This document shows, in pieces, positions 51,499 to 61,099 of a stretch of DNA of 64,000 nt (within the stretch, counting starts at the first letter, position 1; the number at the start of each line of letters is the position of its first letter). The translations under genes and the position numbers were made by a program. This DNA comes from Tunturibacter empetritectus (GTDB lineage: Bacteria; Acidobacteriota; Terriglobia; Terriglobales; Acidobacteriaceae). The stretch lies in NCBI RefSeq assembly GCF_040358985.1, contig NZ_CP132932.1, positions 1,736,001 through 1,800,000 of the forward strand. Direction: 5' to 3'. The notes beneath the pieces are model-generated. The model made no database searches. It was not told the DNA's origin and saw only the letters and a list, made by a program, of their open reading frames with translations.

Positions 51499-51924
51499 AT
51501 GGAGATGGAACTGGAGATGGAGCTGGGAAGCACGGTGGAACGTCTGGCTGACGCGGCTGGTTTGCTGGAGCAGGCGGTCGAGAGGCTGGCACAGCGGCAT
51601 AACGACTTTGCCGTGGATGCCGAGGCTTCGATTGGCCGGATCGTCGCAACTGTCGTGAGACAGCGTGAGGCAGAGCTGGAGGAGAAGTTGGCTGCTGCGG
51701 AGGCTCAGATTGCTGAGCTGAAGGCCGCCGCTGCTTCTGTGCCTGCTGAGGTTACACATGGACGGAAGACTCTTCCTGTGTCCATGGTGAACCTACTGGC
51801 GAAGCAGGGAGTGACGGTAGAGACGATGGAGGCTGGGGCTGTCGATGCTGCGCTGGTGAGTTTGAGCGTGGAGCAGAGGATTGCGGTGAAGGCTCAGTTG
51901 ATGCGGTCTGGCTTGCTGGGCTAA
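51499..51924 (+). CDS. Phage-region coiled-coil protein
   Basis: 141 residues from ATG 51499 (ribosome binding site 'GCGAAAGAGC'). A long amphipathic helix with heptads: 'LEMELGSTVERLADAAGLLE', 'RQREAELEEKLAAAEAQIAE', then a flexible linker and C-terminal helix. Size, composition and place before the capsid gene suggest a scaffolding-like role, as inference. A R2 repeat lies between it and the capsid gene. Confidence 0.6.
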   Translation: MEMELEMELGSTVERLADAAGLLEQAVERLAQRHNDFAVDAEASIGRIVATVVRQREAELEEKLAAAEAQIAELKAAAASVPAEVTHGRKTLPVSMVNLLAKQGVTVETMEAGAVDAALVSLSVEQRIAVKAQLMRSGLLG

Positions 51925-51941
51925 GAACAAGCAACGGCAAG

Positions 51942-51994
51942 TGCGTGCTGCGCGCACGGCGCGATCTGCCATCGAGGCTGACGCGCTACGCGCC
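51942..51994. repeat. R2 repeat, copy 3
   Basis: Matches the other two R2 copies: 'TGCGTGCTGCGCGCACGGCG', 'CGATCTGCCATCGAGGCTGA', then 'CGCGCTACGCGCC'. Between the coiled-coil gene and the capsid gene. Confidence 0.85.
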
Positions 51995-52057
51995 AGTTAT
52001 GGGGTTTATAGATGGCGTGGCTTTGGCTGCGCCTTTTTTGTTTTGAAAGGGAGAAAG

Positions 52058-53029
52058 ATGAACGCGAAGTTTACCGATATTAATGGCGCTGCAGATTTCA
52101 TTGGACCTGGCGCGATTGAAGTTCCGTTGTATCAGACAGAGATTCTGGACCTGGTTCAGCGGCGTGGGATCTTTGGCCGCCGAATCAAGCAGGTTCCTGC
52201 AACCGGCCATCCTTCACGCTACTTTGAAGAGACTGCGATTCCGTCGCCTTCGGCTTCGGCAGGATTTGTCGATCCGCGCAATATCGTTGCGCCGCTGGTG
52301 AGCCCGACTCGCGTGGAGCGAAGTGTTCCACTGAAGGCTCTGGTGGCACAGATCAACTACAACCTGTTCGATATCGAGCTTGGCCAGCAGCAGAGCCAGT
52401 TTGCTTATCTGCAGGCGAAGGACCTTGCCGATACCGTTGACGGCGTTCTGCGCACGCATGATGTTGCTTTGTGGAACGGCAGCGATACCAGCCTGAGTTC
52501 GCCTACGACTGTGCAGTACTTTGGCGCGGGCGCGCAGATTGCTTCAGGCGGCAACACGGTTTCGATCGGTACCAATCAGAGCATTGTCGATGGCTTCAAG
52601 TCGACGATTGCCCAGATGGTTTCGAACAGCTCGTTTGGCGTTCGTCCTACGGCGATCTATGCCAACCCTGTGCTGCTTGATCTGATCGATCGCGAGATGA
52701 AGTCAGAGTTCAACGTGGTTCTACAGAGCAAGGAGATCGCTGCTGGTTTTAGCGTAAAGACGCTTTCGACCCAGGCCGGCGATATTCCGCTTATTCCTGA
52801 GTGGACGCTGAGCTACACCGGTACTCCTGGTTCCGGTTCGGCTGTGCTTCCGGCTTACATCGTGACCGAGGACTTGATCGAGTACCACTGGTTGAGCGAT
52901 CCGAATCCCCGCATCTTCCAACTCGGCGTTCCCGGCTCGCTGGCTTCGCAGTACGTGGTTGTGAAGTTTGGCGGCGTGGTGGTGAAGGGCGCTAACTATG
53001 CGCACTATCAGGTTCTGGTTGACCGCTAG
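52058..53029 (+). CDS. Major capsid protein, HK97-like
   Basis: 323 residues from ATG 52058 ('AAAGGGAGAAAG' upstream; the frame is open to 51941 but the R2 repeat lies there). 'IGPGAIEVPLYQTEILDLVQ', 'RIKQVPATGHPSRYFEETAI' and 'RPTAIYANPVLLDLIDREMK' fit the E-loop/P-domain layout of HK97-type capsid proteins. Length is short of average (no delta domain obvious), so the scaffold function is likely separate. A strong terminator hairpin follows at 53076-53113. Confidence 0.8.
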   Translation: MNAKFTDINGAADFIGPGAIEVPLYQTEILDLVQRRGIFGRRIKQVPATGHPSRYFEETAIPSPSASAGFVDPRNIVAPLVSPTRVERSVPLKALVAQINYNLFDIELGQQQSQFAYLQAKDLADTVDGVLRTHDVALWNGSDTSLSSPTTVQYFGAGAQIASGGNTVSIGTNQSIVDGFKSTIAQMVSNSSFGVRPTAIYANPVLLDLIDREMKSEFNVVLQSKEIAAGFSVKTLSTQAGDIPLIPEWTLSYTGTPGSGSAVLPAYIVTEDLIEYHWLSDPNPRIFQLGVPGSLASQYVVVKFGGVVVKGANYAHYQVLVDR

Positions 53030-53075
53030 AGCTTAGAGCTTCCTGTTTTAGCTGGTTTTGATTGATAACTACCGG

Positions 53076-53113
53076 GGGACCGGTGCTATTTGTGCCGGTC
53101 CCTGTTGCTTTTT
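53076..53113 (+). terminator. Terminator after the capsid gene
   Basis: GGGACCGG pairs with CCGGTCCC across 11 nt, followed by TGTTGCTTTTT. Position after the most highly expressed structural gene fits attenuation of the downstream tail genes. Confidence 0.88.
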
Positions 53114-53127
53114 GAGAGAGGAATGCG

Positions 53128-53751
53128 ATGGGCTATTTGTTGCCGACGGAGTACGTGCAGTACGGTCTAACGGCAGAGACTACGGATGACTGGGTGACGA
53201 TGGCTTCGGCTCTGATGGAGTCTTATTGCCGGCGGCCGAGTCTGCTGGTAACGCAGTATGTGGAGCGAATGCGATTAACTGCTGGCGCGCAGACGGTGCG
53301 GCTGAGCTATCGTCCGCTGGCGGCTGCGGTTGGAGCTGCTTCGGCGCTGGTAGGTGTGCGGGTTCGGTTTGCGAGGCCACGTAGGGGTGAGTTGCCCGAT
53401 CCGTTTCACGAGCAGATTGCGTGGGCGTTCAGCGTGCCGGGAAGCTGGAGTGCGCTGGATGTGACGACGGTCGATGTGGATGCGGCGACGGCCGAGCTTA
53501 CGTTTCCCAGGAACTTTCTGGGGATCGACTACAACGAGGTTGAGGTGACCTACACTTCGGGGCTGGTGACGGTGCCAGATGCGGTGAAGGTGGCATGCGT
53601 GCAGATTGTGAAGAATGCGCAGGCGACGCCGGGAACGAATGTAAAGCAGACCAAGATGGACACGATGTGGATGCAGTACTTCAGCAGCTCGCTGATCGAC
53701 CCACAGGTGCAGATGCTGCTGAAGCCCTATGTTGCAGAGAGGCTTGGGTGA
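53128..53751 (+). CDS. Phage head-tail connector protein
   Basis: 207 residues. 'LPTEYVQYGLTAETTDDWVT', 'ALMESYCRRPSLLVTQYVER', and 'DYNEVEVTYTSGLVTVPDAV' resemble gp6-like/DUF3168-type connector proteins that sit between capsid portal and tail. It starts with ATG 53128 after 'GAGAGAGGAATGCG' and its stop is 4 bp before the next gene. Confidence 0.7.
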   Translation: MGYLLPTEYVQYGLTAETTDDWVTMASALMESYCRRPSLLVTQYVERMRLTAGAQTVRLSYRPLAAAVGAASALVGVRVRFARPRRGELPDPFHEQIAWAFSVPGSWSALDVTTVDVDAATAELTFPRNFLGIDYNEVEVTYTSGLVTVPDAVKVACVQIVKNAQATPGTNVKQTKMDTMWMQYFSSSLIDPQVQMLLKPYVAERLG

Positions 53752-53755
53752 GGCG

Positions 53756-54187
53756 ATGGGAGAGCTGGGAGATGCATCGATAAGGGCGCAGCGGACTGCG
53801 GACGTGTTGTTGCGGAGCTGCGGTGGGCGTGCTGTTTTTCTACGGATGCCAGCACCGGCAAGTTCGGGTGACACAACCGAGCAGCTGGGATTGGCGGTGC
53901 CAACGTTTCAGGATGTTGCGCTGGAGCCGGTGGTGTTCCGGAAGGCCAGGGCCACGATGGCCAATGGTAAGGCGGCTAAGAGCGAGCTTGTGGTTTCGGC
54001 TACGGCTGTGAATTTGCTGGTAGGATCGATGGGATATTCGGCTGCAAATGTCTTGTTTGCTACGGCGTTCGGAGTGTTGATCGACGACGTGCTGATGGAG
54101 ATTGAGTCGGCTTCGGAGTCGGAGGTTGGGGGCACTACCTACGTTTATCGGCTGGTGTTGCGGGCACCGTTGGCGTTGATGGTTTAG
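53756..54187 (+). CDS. Phage head/tail-completion-type protein
   Basis: 143 residues from ATG 53756 (only 4 bp after the previous stop, so translation is coupled). 'IRAQRTADVLLRSCGGRAVF', 'VTQPSSWDWRCQRFRM'-free; the C-terminal part 'DDVLMEIESASESEVGGTTY' is typical of tail-completion proteins. No named family recognised. Confidence 0.55.
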   Translation: MGELGDASIRAQRTADVLLRSCGGRAVFLRMPAPASSGDTTEQLGLAVPTFQDVALEPVVFRKARATMANGKAAKSELVVSATAVNLLVGSMGYSAANVLFATAFGVLIDDVLMEIESASESEVGGTTYVYRLVLRAPLALMV

Positions 54188-54223
54188 TTGCGAGGTAAAT
54201 GCTACTGGAAAGGTTACAGATTA

Positions 54224-54736
54224 ATGCAGAATGCTAGAGATACGTTTTATGTCACGCTGCGGGACAGGCTGGCGGCGGTGAATCCAGCACGAACGATGGT
54301 GCTGCGCGGGGTGGTGCGGCCTGGAGTGCTGGTGGAGGAGAACGAGCTGGCTTCTGCGGCTGTGCCGGTGAATGCGTTTTGCCTTCGCTGGACGGGGCTT
54401 AGCGTGGATGCACAGGGTCCGCTGCCGCTGGCCGCGATGACTTGCGAGATCAGCTATGCGACCGATGGCGACTCGGGCAACGGGGGGATGGATCGGGGGC
54501 GGCTGCTGTCGGCGATGGATGCGGAGCTAGTGGCGGCGGTGAGCGCGGCTCCACAGAGTGTGACGAAGAGGAACTATGTTGGCGCGGCGGCGGGGTCGGG
54601 GCTGGCTCCAGTGGCGATGGGGACGAATGTGTTCTGGGGTGATGCTGCGTTTGGGGCAGCAGTGGTGAACGGAGAGCGGCTGGAGCGGGTGGCTGTGGTC
54701 GAGGTGTTTTGTTACCAGGAAGCGGGTGAGCTGTGA
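54224..54736 (+). CDS. Phage tail-terminator-like protein
   Basis: 170 residues from ATG 54224 ('GGAAAGGTTACAGATTA' upstream). 'FYVTLRDRLAAVNPARTMVL', 'ENELASAAVPVNAFCLRWTG' and 'MTCEISYATDGDSGNGGMDR' fit small tail-terminator or joining proteins of siphophages. Its stop (54736) overlaps the next gene's GTG start (54733), showing a tight operon. Confidence 0.6.
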   Translation: MQNARDTFYVTLRDRLAAVNPARTMVLRGVVRPGVLVEENELASAAVPVNAFCLRWTGLSVDAQGPLPLAAMTCEISYATDGDSGNGGMDRGRLLSAMDAELVAAVSAAPQSVTKRNYVGAAAGSGLAPVAMGTNVFWGDAAFGAAVVNGERLERVAVVEVFCYQEAGEL

Positions 54737-55725
54737 GCACGACGGTTACTGCGGTTGGTCTGGTGGGAGCGGCGGCTCCGGTGACGCGGAGAGTGAGGGC
54801 TTACTTTGCTCCGGTGAATCGAGCGGCGGGAGCACCCACGGTGTTCGATGCAGCACAGATGGGTACGTTTGCGTTGAATGCTCCGCCGGTGCCATGGGTG
54901 GATCTGGGATGGTGTACGAAGTTTGCCAGGAAGAGCGAGACGAAGATTGGCGCACTGACGACGGGAGCTCCAGCGGTGGTGCAGAGCCAGGTGGTGACGC
55001 AGATGGAGGCGACGGTGCAGCTCGAGTTTGAGAGCTGGGGGAAGCTGCAGCTGGCGCTGGCTGCAGGGTCGCAACAGATGAACCTGTTGCAGACAGCGAC
55101 TGGAGCCGCTGCGAATGGGAGTGGAGGCACGGCGGCACAGGCTGTTCCGCTGGCGGCTGGGAGTGGATCAACAGCGACTTCTTTGAATGTGGGGGCTGCA
55201 GCTGTAGCGCAGTTTCAGGTTGGCCAGCTGGTGTCGGTGGATGAAGATTACGTGGCGCAGGTGGGGTTTGTGGGGAGCGGGGTGAGCGCGGCGTATGTGA
55301 GCTCGCCGGCTTCGGTGGGAGGCGACATCAACTACATTCGGCGGGTCTCGTTGAATGTGGGACGGGTGGTGTCGATTGCCAACGGAGCGTTGCAGCTGGG
55401 GGCACCGCTGTTGGCGGGGGCGCCGCCTTCGGGGATGCAGGTGAGTCCGTTGATGGGGTTTGTCGATCGTGAGGGCGGCGGGTTTTTTCAGGAGTGGTCG
55501 GGGCTGTTTGTGATGGATGGAGAGCAGGGAGACCGGGTGATCTATCACTATCCGCGGTTGCAGGCCATGCAGGGCTCGGCCGAGGTGGCGGAGGCGCTGG
55601 CGGGGCCGTTGGAAAAGATGAAGCTGGCGGGAGCGTTTCGCGCACTACCGGTAAAGGACGCAAACGACGGCGAGATGGTCTTGTGCTTCCGCAGTTATCT
55701 GCCGGGAGCGATGCGGGCGGTTTAG
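54733..55725 (+). CDS. Putative phage tail tube protein
   Basis: 330 residues, GTG start overlapping the previous stop. Beta-rich with repeated small and hydrophobic residues: 'VPWVDLGWCTKFARKSETKI', 'VVTQMEATVQLEFESWGKLQ', 'LMGFVDREGGGFFQEWSGLF'. The size and the place after connector genes fit a major tail (tube) protein, but no named family is recognised. No tape-measure gene follows. Confidence 0.55.
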   Translation: MSTTVTAVGLVGAAAPVTRRVRAYFAPVNRAAGAPTVFDAAQMGTFALNAPPVPWVDLGWCTKFARKSETKIGALTTGAPAVVQSQVVTQMEATVQLEFESWGKLQLALAAGSQQMNLLQTATGAAANGSGGTAAQAVPLAAGSGSTATSLNVGAAAVAQFQVGQLVSVDEDYVAQVGFVGSGVSAAYVSSPASVGGDINYIRRVSLNVGRVVSIANGALQLGAPLLAGAPPSGMQVSPLMGFVDREGGGFFQEWSGLFVMDGEQGDRVIYHYPRLQAMQGSAEVAEALAGPLEKMKLAGAFRALPVKDANDGEMVLCFRSYLPGAMRAV

Positions 55726-55942
55726 TTATTGGGATGTTTGCTGGGGCGGAGAAGACATAACCAGAGGAGACCCACGGCTAACGCCTTGGGATACCTAGAA
55801 GCAGCCGCACAGGCGATTGCTACTTCAATGGCAAGGCGACGACAACGGACGCAGCAGCAGCAATGACAAAGGCGACAGCAACGTCAACCGACGCGGCGAC
55901 GGCGATGGCGATGGCCGTGCGAGTGGATAAGGAACGAGGAGA
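55726..55942. other. Gap before the tail-fibre gene, with a short repetitive coding remnant
   Basis: A frame ending at TGA that overlaps the next start (ATGA at 55943-55946) reads 'DAAAAMTKATATSTDAATAM' with Ala/Thr runs; an ATG near 55862 could start a 27-residue product. It looks like the 3' end of a low-complexity gene, possibly deleted. No other feature seen. Confidence 0.4.
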
Positions 55943-58900
55943 ATGAAGATGCATTGGAAGCCTAAGGGATGGACGCTGATCGGGATGCTGCTGCTGGCAG
56001 CTCCGGGCGCGATGACAGTGATGAAGGCAGCCGCTGCCGCTCAGACGGCGCCGAGCGCAATTGCTACCACACAGGTTACAGATACGATCTACCGCGGTGA
56101 TGGGACGCTGGCGAATGGGAGTGTGATTGTGAGCTGGCAGGCCTTTACGGCGGCGAGCGGGCAGGCTGTCCCGAGCGGTACCACTTCGGCTACGATCACG
56201 AACGGATCTTTAAACCTAGCCCTGGTTCCGAATGCGGGATCGACTCCGATCGGGACTTACTATACGGCTGTGTATCACCTGGATGATGGGACGGTGAGCC
56301 GACAGTTCTGGGTGGTTCCTGCAAGTCAGTCTCCGGTGCAGGTGAGCACTATCGAGAGCACGGTGCTTCCTACGTCGGTGGCGATGCAGACGGTGAGCAA
56401 GAACTATGTGGACACGGCGATTGCGGCCGCAGTGTCGGGACATCCGCTGGATAGCACGAATCCTTTTGTCGAGAAGGCGGGGGATACGATGACTGGGCCA
56501 TTGGTGCTTACAGGCGATCCTGTGACCTCAAACCAGGCCGCGGATAAGCACTATGTCGATGTGAATGTTGCGGGTGTTGCTGCGGGGCTGGGGCAGAAAG
56601 TTTCGACGATCCCCGCAGCGACCCAGGTTGTGGTTCAGCCGGTGGGGACGCAGCTGCAGGTGAATAACCTAAATGGCGATGAGTATGCTAGCCAATATGT
56701 AACCGGTTTTGGCGGCAACGGGATCGCAAATGCTGTGACGAGTCCTGATTGCGCGAACGGCTGCGAGGTGAAGGTCGAACGCAGCTATCCGGTGGGCGAG
56801 AACTATGGAGCGACCACATGGAATAGCGGCGCAGGGGGCACCCATGTGGAGGACGACAGGAGCGGACAGCGGCGCGATACCTACTTCAATCCAACAACTT
56901 CGGTGCCGGGCGGCGTAGATGCCGGGCAGGTCATCGATGTGACTTCGACTAGGAGTTCGCAGGCTGAGGTTGCGGCGGGAGGGTCGGAGGATCCGAACTC
57001 GTATGCGCTGTCGATCGTTCATCGTGGCCTGACAGGCGGATCGAATCTGTTTCCACAGGAGATCGGAAGTGTTCCCTACTTCAAGACGAATTACAACGCG
57101 GTGAACGTATTCGGCCAGTACAACACGATGGGTCAGCATGTTCTGGATTCTCAGGCAATCAACTGCTATGGGGTTGGCGATTGTCTGATGGGATCGCAGA
57201 TCCTGATCTCTTCGGGGGGATTCCGCGATGAGGCAGATGAAGGCGCGCATCCATTCGATATTCAGATTCGGGAGGACTTCGAGGTCTTCCAGGGAGTCTG
57301 CAGCGCGGGGTGTTCTCCGGGATCTACGGTGGTAACGGTGGGTTCGATTCTGGCATCGGGGACGCAGGGTGAGGGGCGATATCTTATCGACAAGAATCCG
57401 GCGAAGACGATTACGAGTGGGTTGTTGATAGGCGGTACGGGCCAGGTCAACAGTGGGCCTGGCGCCAGCGCGACCTTTAGTGGGACGAACTTTCCGGTGA
57501 GCGTATTTCTAGCGACGGCACAGGTGATACCGTCTCAGGCGAACAACATCGCTCCGGGAGCAGTTACAGTAGCGATTGCGACGACCGGGGTGACGGCGGG
57601 ATTCGCGACGAGTACGGCCGCGATTCCGAGTCCGAGTGGAGTGGCCTGCCTTATGGACTCACCGGCCGTCAGTTCGACCACAAATTACGAGATGGCGAAC
57701 TACTCTGTGGTGGATGGGACACACCTTCAGATGGCTTTGAATAAGCCACACTCTGCCGGGACCACGATTGCGTTTGGGGGGTTGTGCGGATATGGGCTGG
57801 AACAGACGGTGGATACGGTGGGGGCAATCCGGCAGGTGTTTCCTGTCCTTGGTTCTTACTCGACCACTGGACTTTACTATGCGGGCGGTCTGACTGCGCT
57901 TGTAGGCGTGCAGAAGAATACCAGCGCCTTTCTGAATGTGTCGCTACAGATTGCCGCGATTGCCAGGAGCAATGGTGTGGTTGCGGTTACGACGGCGGGT
58001 TTGTTGCCGGTAGATGTGAATGGATTGAGCATGACCATTTCGGGTGTGGCTGACCAGAGCTACAACGGCACCTTTGTTGTGACTACTACTGGGGCGAACA
58101 CGTTGAAGTTCTCGGAGACGGGCGCAAACAGTACGAGCACCGGCGGTACTGTGTCGGAGCTTACGGGGGGATATGTTTTGTATCCCATGGCCGAGGTGTT
58201 GGGAGTCTTTAATACGGCGACGAAGAACGTGGATGGGCAACTGACGCTGGCGCCGAATACTGTTGCCTGGGCCGTGAACGATTCTGTGGAAGAGCCGCAC
58301 TATTATCAGCAGCGAGTTGCGCAGGACACGGCTTTCATCGGACAGTCGATGCCTCGTCCTACTCTGGCGCAGACGGCAGGGGTGCAGTATGAAGGGAATG
58401 CAGGCCCCGGATTGACCGGATGGACGGTCACGAATTCGGTACCCGCGTCAAACTATCTTGGCAATGGGGGAACCCATACGGCGCCGCGCTTTGCTTACCA
58501 GGAGCTGGGGATCTGGCAACGGACGATGGATGTGCAAGCAGGGGAGCAGAGTGTGTTCTCGGTTCACTGCAACTCTCATGGGTGTGGGAACTGGAACTCC
58601 GGCTACGATCTTTTTGAGTTGGACAGCAGTGCCGGGACGGATTCAGTCTCCTACCAGCCGACGACGAGTGCACTGCAGATCTTCCTTCGCGGGGCGAGTT
58701 ATCAGTTCGCTCCGCAGGGATTTACGGCGGGGACGATCAATGCCGGAACAGTGAACGCAACGACTTTGAATGGCGCCGTGAGTGCGGCACAGCTCCCATT
58801 GTTTGGGGCCTCGGGGACGACCCACTCTCCTGGTGCGGTTCCTGATCCTGGCGCGACGGCGGGGACGGTACGCTATCTGCGAGAGGATGGAACATGGGCT

Positions 58901-59461
58901 GTGCCTGCGGGGGGATCGTCCAGCGGAGGTAGTACGGGTTCTGCGGCGGGGAGTTTCAGCGTGAATGCAGGGGGTGCGGCGTGTCCGAATGGGATTACGT
59001 TGTGCGTGAACCCGGTGTCGAGTTTTACGGTGGATGGGAATGGAGCCGAGGTGTCGAACTCGATTGAGACTGCCGGCGGCAATATAAGGATGGCCGCAGC
59101 TTCGGGAGGGTCGTCGGGTTATAGCAACATTGCGCTGAATGGCAATAACACCGATGGCAGCCGCATTGGGCTGGTGGGCGGCGGGCCTTCGACGAACGAC
59201 ACAAACATGTATATAGATGTGCCTTCGGGGGGTAATTTCAAGTTTCGCATTGGGAGTATCTCAGCGACGTGCATGTTGGGCGCATCGGGACTGAGCTGCC
59301 CGAGCGGGGTGTTCACAGCTGCGAGCTATCACGAGTCATTGAGCACACCGGCGAGCTCGTCTGCGCCGTGTAGTGCGGGTGACTTTGCGGACGATTCGAA
59401 CTTTCACTACGTTTGCACGGCTACGAATACCTGGAAACGCGTGGCGCTGAGCGCTTTCTAG
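55943..59461 (+). CDS. Giant tail-fibre-like protein with N-terminal signal peptide
   Basis: 1172 residues from ATG 55943 ('GAACGAGGAGA' upstream). It begins with a hydrophobic segment and cleavage-like region ('GWTLIGMLLLAAPGAMTVMK' to 'AAAAAQT'), unusual for a phage fibre. After that 'KAGDTMTGPLVLTGDPVTSN' and 'QAADKHYVDVNVA' are the classic tail-fibre repeat ('MTGPL...DP....A..KYVD'), here once. The long middle is beta-rich (Gly/Thr/Val/Asn). The C-terminus has 'GSTGSAAGSFSVNAGGAACP' and 'GLSCPSGVFTAASYHESLST' and ends 'NTWKRVALSAF', like receptor-binding tips. It likely binds a surface polymer. Confidence 0.75.
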   Translation: MKMHWKPKGWTLIGMLLLAAPGAMTVMKAAAAAQTAPSAIATTQVTDTIYRGDGTLANGSVIVSWQAFTAASGQAVPSGTTSATITNGSLNLALVPNAGSTPIGTYYTAVYHLDDGTVSRQFWVVPASQSPVQVSTIESTVLPTSVAMQTVSKNYVDTAIAAAVSGHPLDSTNPFVEKAGDTMTGPLVLTGDPVTSNQAADKHYVDVNVAGVAAGLGQKVSTIPAATQVVVQPVGTQLQVNNLNGDEYASQYVTGFGGNGIANAVTSPDCANGCEVKVERSYPVGENYGATTWNSGAGGTHVEDDRSGQRRDTYFNPTTSVPGGVDAGQVIDVTSTRSSQAEVAAGGSEDPNSYALSIVHRGLTGGSNLFPQEIGSVPYFKTNYNAVNVFGQYNTMGQHVLDSQAINCYGVGDCLMGSQILISSGGFRDEADEGAHPFDIQIREDFEVFQGVCSAGCSPGSTVVTVGSILASGTQGEGRYLIDKNPAKTITSGLLIGGTGQVNSGPGASATFSGTNFPVSVFLATAQVIPSQANNIAPGAVTVAIATTGVTAGFATSTAAIPSPSGVACLMDSPAVSSTTNYEMANYSVVDGTHLQMALNKPHSAGTTIAFGGLCGYGLEQTVDTVGAIRQVFPVLGSYSTTGLYYAGGLTALVGVQKNTSAFLNVSLQIAAIARSNGVVAVTTAGLLPVDVNGLSMTISGVADQSYNGTFVVTTTGANTLKFSETGANSTSTGGTVSELTGGYVLYPMAEVLGVFNTATKNVDGQLTLAPNTVAWAVNDSVEEPHYYQQRVAQDTAFIGQSMPRPTLAQTAGVQYEGNAGPGLTGWTVTNSVPASNYLGNGGTHTAPRFAYQELGIWQRTMDVQAGEQSVFSVHCNSHGCGNWNSGYDLFELDSSAGTDSVSYQPTTSALQIFLRGASYQFAPQGFTAGTINAGTVNATTLNGAVSAAQLPLFGASGTTHSPGAVPDPGATAGTVRYLREDGTWAVPAGGSSSGGSTGSAAGSFSVNAGGAACPNGITLCVNPVSSFTVDGNGAEVSNSIETAGGNIRMAAASGGSSGYSNIALNGNNTDGSRIGLVGGGPSTNDTNMYIDVPSGGNFKFRIGSISATCMLGASGLSCPSGVFTAASYHESLSTPASSSAPCSAGDFADDSNFHYVCTATNTWKRVALSAF

Positions 59462-59565
59462 CTCGGCTGACGGATGCTAGACGCGACGTGAGAAAAGGGC
59501 GATGTGGCGCAACCGATCGCGAAGGAGGGAGCGCTGCATCGCTTGAAGATGGATGAGGTTGGTGA

Positions 59566-61098
59566 ATGGATGAAGCCCGGTGGGATGTGAAAGAGTTGCT
59601 GGCGCTGGGCAGTTTGATGGATAAGAAACCAGCGGCTTTGTTAACGGCGGCTGAGGAGTGGTTAAGGGTTCGGGATCGTGAGGGTGTGGAGCGGCCGCTG
59701 CGGGCCAATGCGGTGCAGAGGGCGTTTGAACGGGAGTGCGGCAAGCAGAACATTGTGTTGAAGGCCAGGCAGATGGGGATGACGACCTGGGTGGCGGGAC
59801 GATTTTTTCTGAAGACGATTACGGCTCGCGGCGTGATGACGGTGCAGGTGGCGCAGACGAGAGAGGCGGCAGAAGGAATCTTTCGGATTGTGCAGCGATT
59901 CTGGGAGTGTCTGCCGGAGGATCTGCGGGAGGGACCGCTGCGGCGGAGTAAGGCGAATGCGGGGCAGATGTGTTTTCCGGCGCTGGATAGCGAGTTTCGC
60001 GTGGTAAGCGCAGGAGATGAGAGTGCTGGGCGTGGGTTGACGGTGCAGTATCTGCACTGCAGTGAAGTGAGCCGGTGGCCGGGAGATGCGGGGGCTACGC
60101 TGGCGGGGCTTCGGGCGGCGCTTGCTCCTGGGGGCGAGATGGTGATGGAGTCTACGCCGAATGGAGCTTATGGATGCTTCTATGAGGAGTGGGGACGGGC
60201 GGTGGAGCGGCGAGTCGGCGTAGACCAGCGAGTTGGCGAGTCAGCGGGTCAGCGAGGTAGCGGTGTCGTGCGGCACTTTTTTCCGTGGTGGATGGAGGAG
60301 GCTTATGTTGCTGCTCCTGTCGATGCTTCTGTCGTTGCACTGCGGGAGGATGAGCTTCGGCTGGTGACGGCGTATGGTTTGACGGCGCGGCAGATTGGTT
60401 TTCGCAGGGGGCTGGAGGCTAGTTACCGGGGGCTGCGGTCGCAGGAGTTCGCGGAGGATGCGGAGAGCTGCTTCAAGGCTACGGGCGAGTGCTGCTTTGA
60501 GGTGGAGGCGGTTGAGGAGCGGCTGGCTTCGGTGGGTGAGCCTTTGGAGATGCGGCGGGGTGGTGCGTTGCAGGTTTGGCTGCCTCCGATTGCCGGGAAG
60601 GAGTATGTGGTTGCGGTCGATACAGCCGGGGGTGGGGCGGATGGAGACTTTGCGGCGGTGCAGGTGATCGAGAGGGAGTCCGGGATGCAGTGCGCGGAGC
60701 TGCAGCAGAGGCTGGGGACGCTGGAGCTGGCGAGGGTCTCGGCGGAGCTGGCGAGGGAGTATGGCGGGGCGATGATTGCGGTGGAGAGGAATAATCATGG
60801 AGCTGGTGTGCTTGCTTATCTGGATAGTGTGGAACGGTATGCGCGTGTGTATGAGCAGGGGGGCGTTGCGGGCTGGTTGACGACGGCGGGGTCGAAGCCC
60901 GGGATGGTGAGTAGGATGGGGGCTTTGCTGGTGGAGTCGTCTGGGATGTTTTTTAGCCGGCGGTTGCTGGGGGAGTGCCGGAATTTCGTTGCTATGGCTG
61001 GGGGAAGAACGGGGGCGGTGAGTGGGGCGCATGATGATTGCTTGATGGCTATGGCGATTGGGCAGGCGGTGAGGGCTGAGTTGCTGGGGAAGAGGTGA
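59566..61098 (+). CDS. Phage terminase large subunit
   Basis: 510 residues. The ATPase domain has a Walker-A-like 'VLKARQMGMTTWVAGRFFLK' (near residue 65) and a later acidic 'YLHCSEVSRWPGD' in the Walker-B place. The C-terminal nuclease domain shows 'VVAVDTAGGGADGDFAAVQV' and 'SGAHDDCLMAMAIGQA', the usual acidic metal ligands of RNase-H-fold terminases. It packages phage DNA into heads. The portal gene follows only after the HipA/DUF3037 cassette, 2.1 kb away. Confidence 0.88.
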   Translation: MDEARWDVKELLALGSLMDKKPAALLTAAEEWLRVRDREGVERPLRANAVQRAFERECGKQNIVLKARQMGMTTWVAGRFFLKTITARGVMTVQVAQTREAAEGIFRIVQRFWECLPEDLREGPLRRSKANAGQMCFPALDSEFRVVSAGDESAGRGLTVQYLHCSEVSRWPGDAGATLAGLRAALAPGGEMVMESTPNGAYGCFYEEWGRAVERRVGVDQRVGESAGQRGSGVVRHFFPWWMEEAYVAAPVDASVVALREDELRLVTAYGLTARQIGFRRGLEASYRGLRSQEFAEDAESCFKATGECCFEVEAVEERLASVGEPLEMRRGGALQVWLPPIAGKEYVVAVDTAGGGADGDFAAVQVIERESGMQCAELQQRLGTLELARVSAELAREYGGAMIAVERNNHGAGVLAYLDSVERYARVYEQGGVAGWLTTAGSKPGMVSRMGALLVESSGMFFSRRLLGECRNFVAMAGGRTGAVSGAHDDCLMAMAIGQAVRAELLGKR

Positions 61099-61099
61099 T

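Noticed and set aside
47385..51994. R2 copies as a CRISPR array
   Set aside because: Only three copies, about 0.9-3.6 kb apart with genes between, so no repeat-spacer structure.
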